DNA from: a bacterium HR41
GTDB lineage: Bacteria; Actinomycetota; Thermoleophilia; Solirubrobacterales; Thermoleophilaceae
Reading direction: 5' to 3'
Assembly (NCBI GenBank): GCA_002898855.1
Contig: BEIR01000096.1
Span: forward strand, 1 to 5,812
Length of the DNA stretch: 5,812 nucleotides
Made by a program: the position numbers and the translations under genes. The notes beneath the pieces are model-generated. The model saw only the letters and a list, made by a program, of their open reading frames with translations, was not told where the DNA came from and made no database searches. Shown piece by piece: positions 1 to 5,812 of this stretch (the stretch's first letter is position 1; every line of letters starts with the position of its first letter).

Positions 1-273
1 CGAGCGGCATCGTTCGCCGAGCTACGCAGAAAGGTGCTCGAGGTAGCTCGGGAAGGTGTGCCCCTACAGCGCTTCAAGGGCTTAGGAGAGATGAACCCCG
101 ACCAGCTTTTCGAGACAACCATGGATCCTCGGCGGCGAACTTTGCAGCGCGTGACAGTCGAGGACGCCGCCGAGGCGGATCAAATCTTCTCGATGCTGAT
201 GGGAGACCGGGTCGAACCGCGCCGAGAGTTCATCGAGAAACACGCCCGCGAGGTGCAGAACCTCGACGTCTAG
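1..273 (+). CDS. gyrB: DNA gyrase subunit B, C-terminal end (5' truncated by window)
   Basis: GyrB is the ATPase subunit of DNA gyrase; it pairs with GyrA to introduce negative supercoils using ATP. Only the last 90 codons are present, open from base 1 to TAG at 271-273; the ATPase domain and most of the TOPRIM domain lie outside. The visible part holds the end of the TOPRIM region and the GyrB tail: the [19 protein letters not shown] block just after the first 20 residues, then the RVTVEDA segment and [14 protein letters not shown] near the end. The LMGD-VEPRR-FIE ending is typical of GyrB and favours it over ParE, as does the gyrA gene 44 nt downstream. Co-transcription with gyrA is likely because the gap is short and has no evident terminator. 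Family assignment is very secure; the start cannot be seen. Confidence 0.97.
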   Translation, partial: RAASFAELRRKVLEVAREGVPLQRFKGLGEMNPDQLFETTMDPRRRTLQRVTVEDAAEADQIFSMLMGDRVEPRREFIEKHAREVQNLDV

Positions 274-302
274 CGACGCGGAGAGGGCTTTAGGACTCTT
301 GC

Positions 303-308
303 GGGGAG
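303..308 (+). promoter_or_regulatory. Ribosome binding site of gyrA
   Basis: GGGGAG lies 9 nt upstream of the gyrA ATG at 318. It is a usable but imperfect Shine-Dalgarno match and supports this start. The remaining 44-nt gyrB-gyrA spacer shows no obvious promoter or terminator, which fits a two-gene transcript. Confidence 0.6.
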
Positions 309-317
309 CGTAAGCCG

Positions 318-2894
318 ATGGCGATCGATCAGCTAACAGACGGAAACATCGAACCGCGGCCGATCGAGGAGGAGATGCGCACCTCCTACCTCGATTACGC
401 GATGAGCGTGATTGTCGGTCGCGCGCTCCCCGATGTGCGCGACGGGCTCAAGCCCGTCCACCGCCGCGTGCTCTACGCGATGCACGAGTCGGGCCTGCAA
501 CCCAACCGGCCCTACCGCAAGTGTGCGCGCGTAGTCGGGGACGTGATGGGCAACTTCCATCCCCACGGCGACGCGGCGATCTACGACGCTCTGGTGCGCC
601 TCGGTCAGGACTTCACGATGCGCTACCCGCTCGTCGACGGGCAGGGCAACTTCGGCTCGATCGACAACGACCCGCCGGCGGCGATGCGCTACACCGAGGC
701 GCGTCTCTCGCGGCTCGCGACCGAGATGCTCCGCGATATCGACGCTGACACCGTCGATTTTGGGCCCAACTACGACGACTCGCGCCAAGAGCCGCGCGTA
801 CTGCCGGCGCGTTTCCCCAACCTCCTTGTAAACGGTGCCTCCGGAATCGCCGTGGGCATGGCGACGAATATCCCACCGCACAACCTCGGCGAAGCCATCG
901 ACGCCGTCGTCGCCTTCATCGACGACCCGGCGATCGACGTGGACGGCTTGATGCGGCACATCAAGGGACCTGACTTCCCGACCGGCGGAATCATCGTCGG
1001 CCGCGACGCGATCCGCAAAGCGTACGAAACCGGTCGTGCGGGCATCGTCGTGCGAGCCCGCGCCCACATCGAGCCGTTGCGTCAGGGCAAGCAGGCGATC
1101 GTCGTCACCGAAATGCCCTACCAGCAGGCAAAAGGTGACGGTCGCAACGAGGGCGCTGGCCTCATCAAGAAGATCGCCGAACAGGTCCAGAACGGCCGCA
1201 TCAAAGAGATCGCCGACCTCCGTGACGAATCGGACAAGAACGGCATCCGGCTCGTCATCGAGCTCAAGCGCGAGGCAAAACCTAAGGTCGTTCTCAACAA
1301 GCTCTACAAGCACACGCCGATGCAGACCACCTTCGGCGTGAACATGGTGGCCCTGGTCGACGGCGTGCCACGCACCCTCGGCCTTGTCCAACTCATCAAG
1401 AACTACGTCGACCACCAGCGCGAGGTGGTCGTTCGCCGCACCAAGCACGAGCTCCGCGAACGCGAGCGACGCTTGCACATCCTCGAGGGTCTGCTCGTCG
1501 CGATCAGCGACATCGACGCGGTGATCGAGCTGATCCGCTCTTCGCGCGACCCCGAGACGGCGCGCACGCGGTTGATGGAGCGTTTCGAGCTCACCCAGAT
1601 CCAGGCCCAGGCAATCCTCGACCTGCGGCTACAACGTCTCACCGCGCTCGAGGCCGACAAGATCCGAAAAGAACACGCCGACACGCTCGAACGAATTCGC
1701 GAGTTGCGCGAAATCCTCGGCGACGAGCGCCGGGTGATGGCCCTCATCAAGGAGGAGCTGCTCGAGATCAAAGAGCGCTACGCCGACGAACGGCGCACCG
1801 AGATCACCAACGCCGACAGCGAGATCGAAGCCGAGGATTTGATCGCCGACCAGCAGATGGTCGTGACGATCACGAAGTCCGGTTACATCAAATCGATCCC
1901 CCTAGCTACGTATCGCAAGCAAAAGCGCGGCGGCGTCGGGGTGACGGGGATGGAAACCAAGGAGGACGACTACGTCGAGCATCTCTTCGTGTGCTCGACG
2001 CACGACTATCTGCTCTTCTTCACCGACCGCGGCCGCGTTTACCGCTTGAAGGTCTACGAACTCCCCGAGGGGTCGCGCACCGCCAAGGGTAGGGCGCTCG
2101 TCAACCTTCTCCCGCTTCACCAAGGCGAGCAGGTTCGGGCGGTTCTGTCGACACGCAACTTCAGCGAGGGCCGCTACCTCGTTTTCGCGACCAAACAAGG
2201 CCACGTCAAGAAGACGGAATTCCAGGCCTACAACACACCGATCAGGGCTGACGGCATCATCGCCATCAAGATTCGCGACGGTGACGAGCTTGTGTCGGTA
2301 CGGCGCACGAGTGGCAACGACACGATCCTGATGGTGTCGAGCGCCGGGCTAGCAACGCGCTTCCACGAGCGCGAGGTCCGGCCGATGGGTCGCGACACGA
2401 CCGGTGTGCGCGGCATGAACCTGGCCCGCGGCGGAGAAGTGATCGCAATGGACGTGGCCAGCCCAGGAAGCGAGCTGTTGGTCGTGACCGAGAACGGCTA
2501 CGCGAAACGCACACCCGTCGAGGAGTACCCCGTCAAGGGCCGTGGCACCATGGGGGTGAAGACGATCAACCTCACCGAGCGCAAGGGCAAGCTAGCCGGG
2601 GCGCTCGTCGTGCGCGAGAACCAAGAGATCGTGGTGATCTCGCAAAATGGCATGGTTCAACGCACGGCGGTTCGCGGAATCTCGCGCCAGGGTCGCGCCG
2701 CCACCGGCGTGCGGCTGATGAACCTGCGGCCCGGCGACCGCGTCAGCGCGGTCGCTGTCGTGCTGGAGGACGGATCCGGCAGCGACGACCCGGGCCGCCA
2801 CCTGACCGATGACGCTACCGGTGGCGAGCAGACACTGCTCGACACGGCCGAGCCCGAGGCTGGCGTCCCGCCCACGAAAGCCGACCGGGACTAA
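318..2894 (+). CDS. gyrA: DNA gyrase subunit A
   Basis: GyrA is the DNA breakage-reunion subunit of gyrase, acting on the chromosome as the A2B2 tetramer with GyrB. The 858-codon length is normal for the family. The winged-helix/tower domain comes first: RPIEEEM at about 14-20, DGLKPVHRR at 42-50, then the quinolone-determining region with [10 protein letters not shown] at 81-90. The catalytic tyrosine is Tyr125 in [11 protein letters not shown] coiled-coil arm follows at about 370-490. The C-terminal DNA-wrapping beta-pinwheel runs from about 512 to 816, with a GyrA-box variant QKRGGVG at 535-541 and a degenerate second box KGRGTMG at 740-746; these boxes favour gyrase over ParC. Residues 817-858 form an acidic, probably disordered tail. 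The position equivalent to E. coli Ser83 is Ala86, as in mycobacteria. The ATG start has a GGGGAG 9 nt upstream. The TAA stop overlaps the stop of the convergent HNH gene. Confidence 0.98.
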   Translation: MAIDQLTDGNIEPRPIEEEMRTSYLDYAMSVIVGRALPDVRDGLKPVHRRVLYAMHESGLQPNRPYRKCARVVGDVMGNFHPHGDAAIYDALVRLGQDFTMRYPLVDGQGNFGSIDNDPPAAMRYTEARLSRLATEMLRDIDADTVDFGPNYDDSRQEPRVLPARFPNLLVNGASGIAVGMATNIPPHNLGEAIDAVVAFIDDPAIDVDGLMRHIKGPDFPTGGIIVGRDAIRKAYETGRAGIVVRARAHIEPLRQGKQAIVVTEMPYQQAKGDGRNEGAGLIKKIAEQVQNGRIKEIADLRDESDKNGIRLVIELKREAKPKVVLNKLYKHTPMQTTFGVNMVALVDGVPRTLGLVQLIKNYVDHQREVVVRRTKHELRERERRLHILEGLLVAISDIDAVIELIRSSRDPETARTRLMERFELTQIQAQAILDLRLQRLTALEADKIRKEHADTLERIRELREILGDERRVMALIKEELLEIKERYADERRTEITNADSEIEAEDLIADQQMVVTITKSGYIKSIPLATYRKQKRGGVGVTGMETKEDDYVEHLFVCSTHDYLLFFTDRGRVYRLKVYELPEGSRTAKGRALVNLLPLHQGEQVRAVLSTRNFSEGRYLVFATKQGHVKKTEFQAYNTPIRADGIIAIKIRDGDELVSVRRTSGNDTILMVSSAGLATRFHEREVRPMGRDTTGVRGMNLARGGEVIAMDVASPGSELLVVTENGYAKRTPVEEYPVKGRGTMGVKTINLTERKGKLAGALVVRENQEIVVISQNGMVQRTAVRGISRQGRAATGVRLMNLRPGDRVSAVAVVLEDGSGSDDPGRHLTDDATGGEQTLLDTAEPEAGVPPTKADRD

Positions 2895-3388
2895 GCCGCG
2901 TCGGGCAGGTAGCGCAGCCAACTCTCGGGCAGGCGTGGCACCGCGACACGGACGAAAATCGTGGGCGACGGCGGGCGTGGACGGCGCAGTGGCACCATCC
3001 CCGCTTGAGCGGGCAAACGATCGGCCTTGCGTCGGTTGCAGGCGGCGCAGCAGGTGACGATGTTCTCCCAGGTCGAGGTGCCGCCTTTCGAGCGCGGCAC
3101 GACGTGATCGACGGTGAGCGTTCCCTTGTTGTCGCCACAGTACTGACACCGCCAACCGTCGCGCGCGAACACCGCGCGCCGCGTGATGCGCCGCGAAAAC
3201 GTCGATCGCGGCACATGGACGTAGCGCAGCAAGCGGATAACCGACGGGCGGGGGAGCGACACCCGCTCGGCGTGCAGCGATTCCGCACCGCGCTCGACGA
3301 TCTCGGCGCGCTCCTTCAGAACGAGAACCGTGGCGCGGCGCACCGTGCAAACGTTCACCGGCTCGTAGCTCGCGTTCAGGACCAGCAC
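2891..3388 (-). CDS. HNH endonuclease family protein with two CxxC zinc-type pairs
   Basis: A small predicted HNH (His-Asn-His) nuclease of a kind common as a single gene in actinobacterial chromosomes; its cellular role is not known to me. From the GTG at 3388 it is 165 residues. The N-terminal [13 protein letters not shown] block (2-14) and [13 protein letters not shown] (48-60) are typical of this subfamily. The HNH core follows: [15 protein letters not shown] (CxxC at 81/84), [12 protein letters not shown] with catalytic Asp94-His95, WENI with Asn109, and CxxC at 114/117 followed by Asn118, which replaces the last His. The cysteines probably hold a structural zinc. The start is uncertain: homologues as I remember them begin a few residues before LVLNASYEP, which favours GTG 3388, but a GTG at 3505 would add 39 residues. 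Neither has a strong Shine-Dalgarno. The gene is co-directional with pheA and its TAG overlaps the gyrA stop. No partner of a restriction or defence system is next to it. The family call is firm, the function is not. Confidence 0.85.
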   Translation of the reverse strand: MLVLNASYEPVNVCTVRRATVLVLKERAEIVERGAESLHAERVSLPRPSVIRLLRYVHVPRSTFSRRITRRAVFARDGWRCQYCGDNKGTLTVDHVVPRSKGGTSTWENIVTCCAACNRRKADRLPAQAGMVPLRRPRPPSPTIFVRVAVPRLPESWLRYLPDAA

Positions 3389-3573
3389 CCGAGCCCGCTC
3401 TACCCCGCGCCGCCCGCCCTGGTCCCCAGCGGGCGACGCGCCGTTAGGGTCGGGTTCGGGATCGACGACCTCGGCGATCCCGGCCGATGCGGGACGAACA
3501 GCCACGGTCGCGGCCAGTGTAGCCGCCCCCGCCGCGATTTCGGTCGCTCGACTGTCGCACCGGGTCCGCGCTG
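3389..3573 (-). other. Upstream region of the HNH gene (possible leader or N-terminal extension)
   Basis: This 185-nt stretch separates the pheA stop from the preferred HNH start. The HNH frame stays open throughout, but the only start codon in it downstream of pheA is GTG at 3505, and the peptide it would add is rich in Pro, Gly and Asp and unlike the family's usual N-terminus. On the minus strand a TACACT hexamer near 3520 could be a poor -10 box, but no fitting -35 was found. No U-tract hairpin is seen after pheA. It may be an untranslated leader with its own promoter or a coding extension; the sequence does not decide. Confidence 0.4.
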
Positions 3574-4455
3574 CTACTCCGCTGCGCGGGTCCGCAGCAC
3601 GGGGTAGGAGCCGAGCACCCGCAGCTCCTCGACCCGCCCGGTGAGAGCCGCGAGCGCGTCGGCCACCCGCCGCTCGCGCGGCGATCCCTCCAGATCGCAG
3701 AAGAACATGTAGTGACCAAGCCCGATCCGCCGCGGGCGCGATTCGATGCGTGTCAAGTTGATGCCGCGCGACGCGAACTCGCCGAGCACTGACACCAGCC
3801 ATCCCGGCTGCTCGTCGCCGCCGCCCCAGAACACGACCGACGTTTTGACCTCGTTCCCGTTTGCCGCCGGCTGGTGTTCGGCGCGCGGCTCTACCCACAC
3901 GAAGCGTGTCTCGTTATCGGGATGGTCGGCGACGTCGCGTGCGAGGATGGTCGCTCCGTAGCGCTCCGCGGCGAGCTCCGAGCCGAGCGCGGCCCACGGC
4001 TGCGTGCTTGCGACCACCGTCCGCACCGCCTCGGCTGTCGAGGCGCAGTGGACACGTTCGGCAGCCGGCAGCATCCGGCGCAGAAACTTGCCGCACTGTG
4101 CGGTGGCCAGCGGGTGCGAGTAGACGCGGGTGACCTCGGCGAGCGGCAGCGCTGTGCGCGACACAAGGCAGTGACTGATCGGATGAACGACCTCCAGCTT
4201 GATCGCCACACGATCGGCGAGTTCAGCGAGCGCGTCGAGGGTCGCTGCGACCCCGCCCTCGAGCGCGTTCTCGATCGCCATCACCCCGTAGCGCGCCCGC
4301 CCCTCGGCGACGGCCTCGACGATGTCGCGCTCGCTCGCCATCGCCAGCTCGAGTACGGCCACGTCGTCACCGACGATGCGCTGCATCGATGCGCGCAGCG
4401 CTTCCTCGGTGAACGTACCGGGAGGTCCGAGGTATGCAACCGCGACTTCGCTCAA
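3574..4455 (-). CDS. pheA: Prephenate dehydratase, monofunctional, with ACT regulatory domain
   Basis: Converts prephenate to phenylpyruvate with loss of water and CO2, the committed step to L-phenylalanine in the cytoplasm. The 293 residues from TTG 4455 match monofunctional bacterial enzymes; there is no chorismate mutase domain. The dehydratase domain (about 6-190) shows AYLGPPGTFTEEAL at 7-20, YGVMAIENALEGG at 56-68, HPISHCLV at 91-98, SHPLATAQCGKFL at 113-125 and DNETRF at 180-185, with the catalytic Thr183 of the TRF motif. The ACT domain (about 203-286) shows GWLV at 218-221 in place of the usual GALV and an intact ESRP at 238-241, the motifs that bind phenylalanine for feedback inhibition. 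The start is uncertain: TTG 4455 sits five codons before the conserved AYLGPPG, but lacks a good Shine-Dalgarno. A GTG at 4545 would overlap the upstream gene by 58 nt and add a basic tail unlike the family. The gene lies 32 nt after DUF4446, consistent with an operon. Confidence 0.95.
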   Translation of the reverse strand: MSEVAVAYLGPPGTFTEEALRASMQRIVGDDVAVLELAMASERDIVEAVAEGRARYGVMAIENALEGGVAATLDALAELADRVAIKLEVVHPISHCLVSRTALPLAEVTRVYSHPLATAQCGKFLRRMLPAAERVHCASTAEAVRTVVASTQPWAALGSELAAERYGATILARDVADHPDNETRFVWVEPRAEHQPAANGNEVKTSVVFWGGGDEQPGWLVSVLGEFASRGINLTRIESRPRRIGLGHYMFFCDLEGSPRERRVADALAALTGRVEELRVLGSYPVLRTRAAE

Positions 4456-4487
4456 CTCGCCGCGCAAGCGTCGTCGAGTCGATCCAC

Positions 4488-4997
4488 TCAGGCGCGACCG
4501 TCCGCTACTTCTGGGCTGTCTCCGCCGCTCGCCGCGCGCACGCACTCCTCCTCTTCCGGCGACAGCGGAACGTCCGGCTTCCCCGCTGTGAGGCGTTTCG
4601 CGTACAGGCGCGCCTGCTCTCGGTGCACGATCGAAGAGAGCACGAGACCGTTGCCGCGGCGGTCGAGCAGCGCTAGTGAGGCCGACTGCCGTCCTGACAT
4701 CTCGTTGTAGGCGTCGTAGCGAACGAGCGCGTGACGGTCGACGCAGCGCGCGAGCTCGTGGGACACGCGGGCGATCTGTTGGTCGAGCTGCTCGGCCAGT
4801 GTGGCGACACGGGCCTCGAGCTGGTCTACGGCCCGTTGAAGTTGCGCTGCGTGTGCGACGAGGTCCCGCCGATCGTGGTCGCCGATCAGCACCCGTTGGT
4901 CGTCACGCAGCCGGCGCAGGGCGCGTCTCTGCACGAGGACCGCTACCACGGCTACCGACGCCAAGGCGGCAGCGACACCAGCGAGCGCGAGCTGCAG
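4488..4997 (-). CDS. DUF4446 family membrane-anchored protein, probable CTG start
   Basis: I recognise the DUF4446 family, which has no assigned function. The protein (169 residues from CTG 4997) has one N-terminal membrane helix (about 2-22), a basic stop-transfer stretch (QRRALRRLR, 23-31), a probable coiled coil (about 45-80), then the family's conserved core: VRYDAYNEMSGRQS at 92-105, LALLDRRGNGLVLSS at 108-122, YAKRL at 132-136 and PLSPEEEE at 144-151. The short basic segment suggests the core faces the cytoplasm. The frame has no ATG or GTG between the in-frame TAG near 5030 and the hydrophobic region; the first ordinary candidate is TTG 4964, which cuts the membrane helix in half. CTG 4997 keeps the whole helix and has a GAGGA 7 nt upstream, so I chose it. 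It lies between the CARDB gene (69 nt upstream) and pheA (32 nt downstream). The family call is secure; the start and function are not. Confidence 0.88.
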   Translation of the reverse strand: MQLALAGVAAALASVAVVAVLVQRRALRRLRDDQRVLIGDHDRRDLVAHAAQLQRAVDQLEARVATLAEQLDQQIARVSHELARCVDRHALVRYDAYNEMSGRQSASLALLDRRGNGLVLSSIVHREQARLYAKRLTAGKPDVPLSPEEEECVRAASGGDSPEVADGRA

Positions 4998-5004
4998 AGC
5001 GCTT

Positions 5005-5009
5005 TCCTC
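5005..5009 (-). promoter_or_regulatory. Ribosome binding site supporting the CTG start of the DUF4446 gene
   Basis: On the minus strand GAGGA (within GAGGAAAG) lies 7 nt before the CTG at 4997-4995, an ideal Shine-Dalgarno distance. The TTG alternative at 4964 has no comparable signal. An ordinary TTG also sits within this site (TTGAGG), but it is out of frame with the gene. Confidence 0.55.
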
Positions 5010-5066
5010 AACGGGGCCGCAACTGTACTAGCGCTGAAGCGCTCGGAAGGTGGGGGTGAAGGGCGC

Positions 5067-5812
5067 TCAGCGGGTAAAGATCACGTTAGCGCGGATCACA
5101 TTGTTGTCGGTCTTGCGCTCGCCCGGGACCGGTTCGACGCGGATCTCGACCGGGAGCCGCTCGCCTGTCGGCGGCTCGTCGGTGATCGGGATCGTCACCT
5201 GGGCGGTCGCTCCCTTGGCGATCCGCGGGATCCGGCCTGACGCTGTGATCGCCGAGCCGCTACCGATCCGCACCGAAACACGCACCCCTGTCTCGTCGCT
5301 ATCGCCCTGGTTCGCGACTTGAACCTGGGCGGAAAGCTCCTGACCTAGCGTGACCGTCGCCGATCCGCCATCGGTGAGCGCCTGCCCCCCCAGACTGGCA
5401 CTGACGATTCCGGTACCGTGAAGCCCGGTACGGGCGGCTTGGTCGGCTCCGGCCCCGCTGCGCAGTCCGCTGATGCCGTCGGCGATGGTCCCCGGGTCGA
5501 GCAGCGCGAGATCGTTCACCACCTCGCTGCGCGGAGCTGTCACCTCGTCGGCGATCCCTTCCTTGGAGAGCACGCTGCGCAGCTCGGTGAGGAAGCGGAC
5601 TCTGTAGAGAACATCGGCTGCGAGCAACGTTTGCACTTCGGCCGCGACGCTCTCGGTGGCGGTAGCGGAGTCGCTCTCACCGAGCGCTACGGGCAACTCG
5701 TCGGCCGTGCGCGCGATCGCATCGCGACGCAGGGCGAGCACCTCCAGCAGGTAGCGGTAGGGAAGTGCGACCTCGTCGGGGCGGCCAAGATCTTCGAGAC
5801 GCGACACCAGAG
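5067..5812 (-). CDS. CARDB-like domain protein, probably exported or surface (5' end outside window)
   Basis: The C-terminal 247 codons of a longer gene; the frame is open to the window edge, so the GTG at 5807 is probably internal. Counting from that GTG, residues 1-110 look helical (RYLLEVLALRRDAIARTADELP, then LLAADVLYRVRFLTELRSVL), residues 110-145 are a Gly/Ala/Ser-rich linker, and residues 148-246 resemble a CARDB or DUF11-like beta-sandwich. Signs of the latter are VTLGQELSAQVQVANQGDSDETGVRVSVRI, the IPRIAKGATAQVTIPI strand pair, and the VEPVPGERKTDNN ending. Such domains usually sit outside the membrane, so a signal or membrane anchor is expected upstream, out of view. There are no cysteines in the visible part and no catalytic motif. 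It ends with TGA 69 nt before the DUF4446 start. A scaffold or envelope role is inference only. Confidence 0.75.
   Translation of the reverse strand, partial: LVSRLEDLGRPDEVALPYRYLLEVLALRRDAIARTADELPVALGESDSATATESVAAEVQTLLAADVLYRVRFLTELRSVLSKEGIADEVTAPRSEVVNDLALLDPGTIADGISGLRSGAGADQAARTGLHGTGIVSASLGGQALTDGGSATVTLGQELSAQVQVANQGDSDETGVRVSVRIGSGSAITASGRIPRIAKGATAQVTIPITDEPPTGERLPVEIRVEPVPGERKTDNNVIRANVIFTR

Noticed and set aside
333..1478. A 381-codon open frame on the minus strand inside gyrA
   Set aside because: It lies fully antisense to a certain gyrA, has no recognisable motif, and its composition (Arg, Val, Asp, His rich) is what the codon bias of a high-GC gene produces on the other strand.
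2797..2825. Inverted repeat GCCACC / GGTGGC near the end of gyrA as a terminator
   Set aside because: A 6-bp stem with a 17-nt loop, inside the coding region and without a following T-tract, does not look like a rho-independent terminator.
2899..2935. Short direct repeat TCGGGCAGG downstream of gyrA
   Set aside because: Both copies lie in the HNH coding sequence and encode similar Leu-Pro-Asp/Glu stretches, so coding explains them.
2592..3350. A 252-codon minus-strand frame covering the HNH gene and the gyrA end
   Set aside because: It is a different frame from the HNH motifs, overlaps gyrA by about 300 nt and has no family features.
2891..3388. HNH gene as part of a restriction, homing or mobile element
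   Set aside because: There is no inserted-element boundary, no intron or intein signs in gyrA, and no methylase or transposase nearby. The gene fits a family that is common in actinobacterial chromosomes.
4456..4545. N-terminal extension of PheA from GTG 4545 with a purine-rich AGGAGG upstream
   Set aside because: The AGGAGG is only 1 nt from the GTG, too close to work well, and comes from the Glu-repeat codons of DUF4446. The added residues are basic and unlike the PheA family.
3874..4710. A 278-codon open frame on the plus strand
   Set aside because: It runs antisense to pheA and DUF4446, both of which have clear family motifs. The Arg- and Ser-rich product has no domain I recognise.

Overview
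The window is a dense, high-GC stretch of bacterial chromosome, probably from an actinomycete-type organism (phylum Actinomycetota). I would guess the Thermoleophilia/Solirubrobacterales group, but that is inference. The support is the strong G/C bias at third codon positions, GTG/TTG/CTG-type starts, an adjacent gyrB-gyrA pair whose GyrA resembles actinobacterial gyrase (Ala at the quinolone-sensitive Ser position, acidic C-terminal tail), and a DUF4446 gene beside a monofunctional prephenate dehydratase gene.

Plus strand, 1-2894: the 3' end of gyrB (last 90 codons) is followed after 44 nt by a complete gyrA (858 codons). Together they encode DNA gyrase, the A2B2 type II topoisomerase that introduces negative supercoils. 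The gyrA stop overlaps the stop of the next gene, which is convergent, so there is no intergenic space for a terminator.

Minus strand, 5812-2891, read right to left: (a) the C-terminal part of a probable exported or cell-surface protein with a CARDB-like beta-sandwich domain, whose 5' end lies outside the window; (b) a small membrane-anchored DUF4446 protein that seems to start at a CTG codon; (c) a monofunctional prephenate dehydratase (PheA) with a C-terminal ACT domain, for phenylalanine synthesis; (d) a small HNH endonuclease with two CxxC pairs. All four are co-directional with gaps of 69, 32 and 68-185 nt, so (a)-(c), and possibly (d), may be co-transcribed.

The region is mostly core chromosome. 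I saw no mobile element, CRISPR array, tRNA or rRNA, and no convincing rho-independent terminator. No new multi-gene system is evident. The points most worth a second look are the probable CTG start of the DUF4446 gene, the non-AUG and ambiguous starts of pheA and the HNH gene, the overlapping convergent stops at 2891-2894, and the natural Ala86 and altered GyrA-box in gyrase A. No stretch over 300 nt is gene-free; the longest possible gap is 185 nt (3389-3573).
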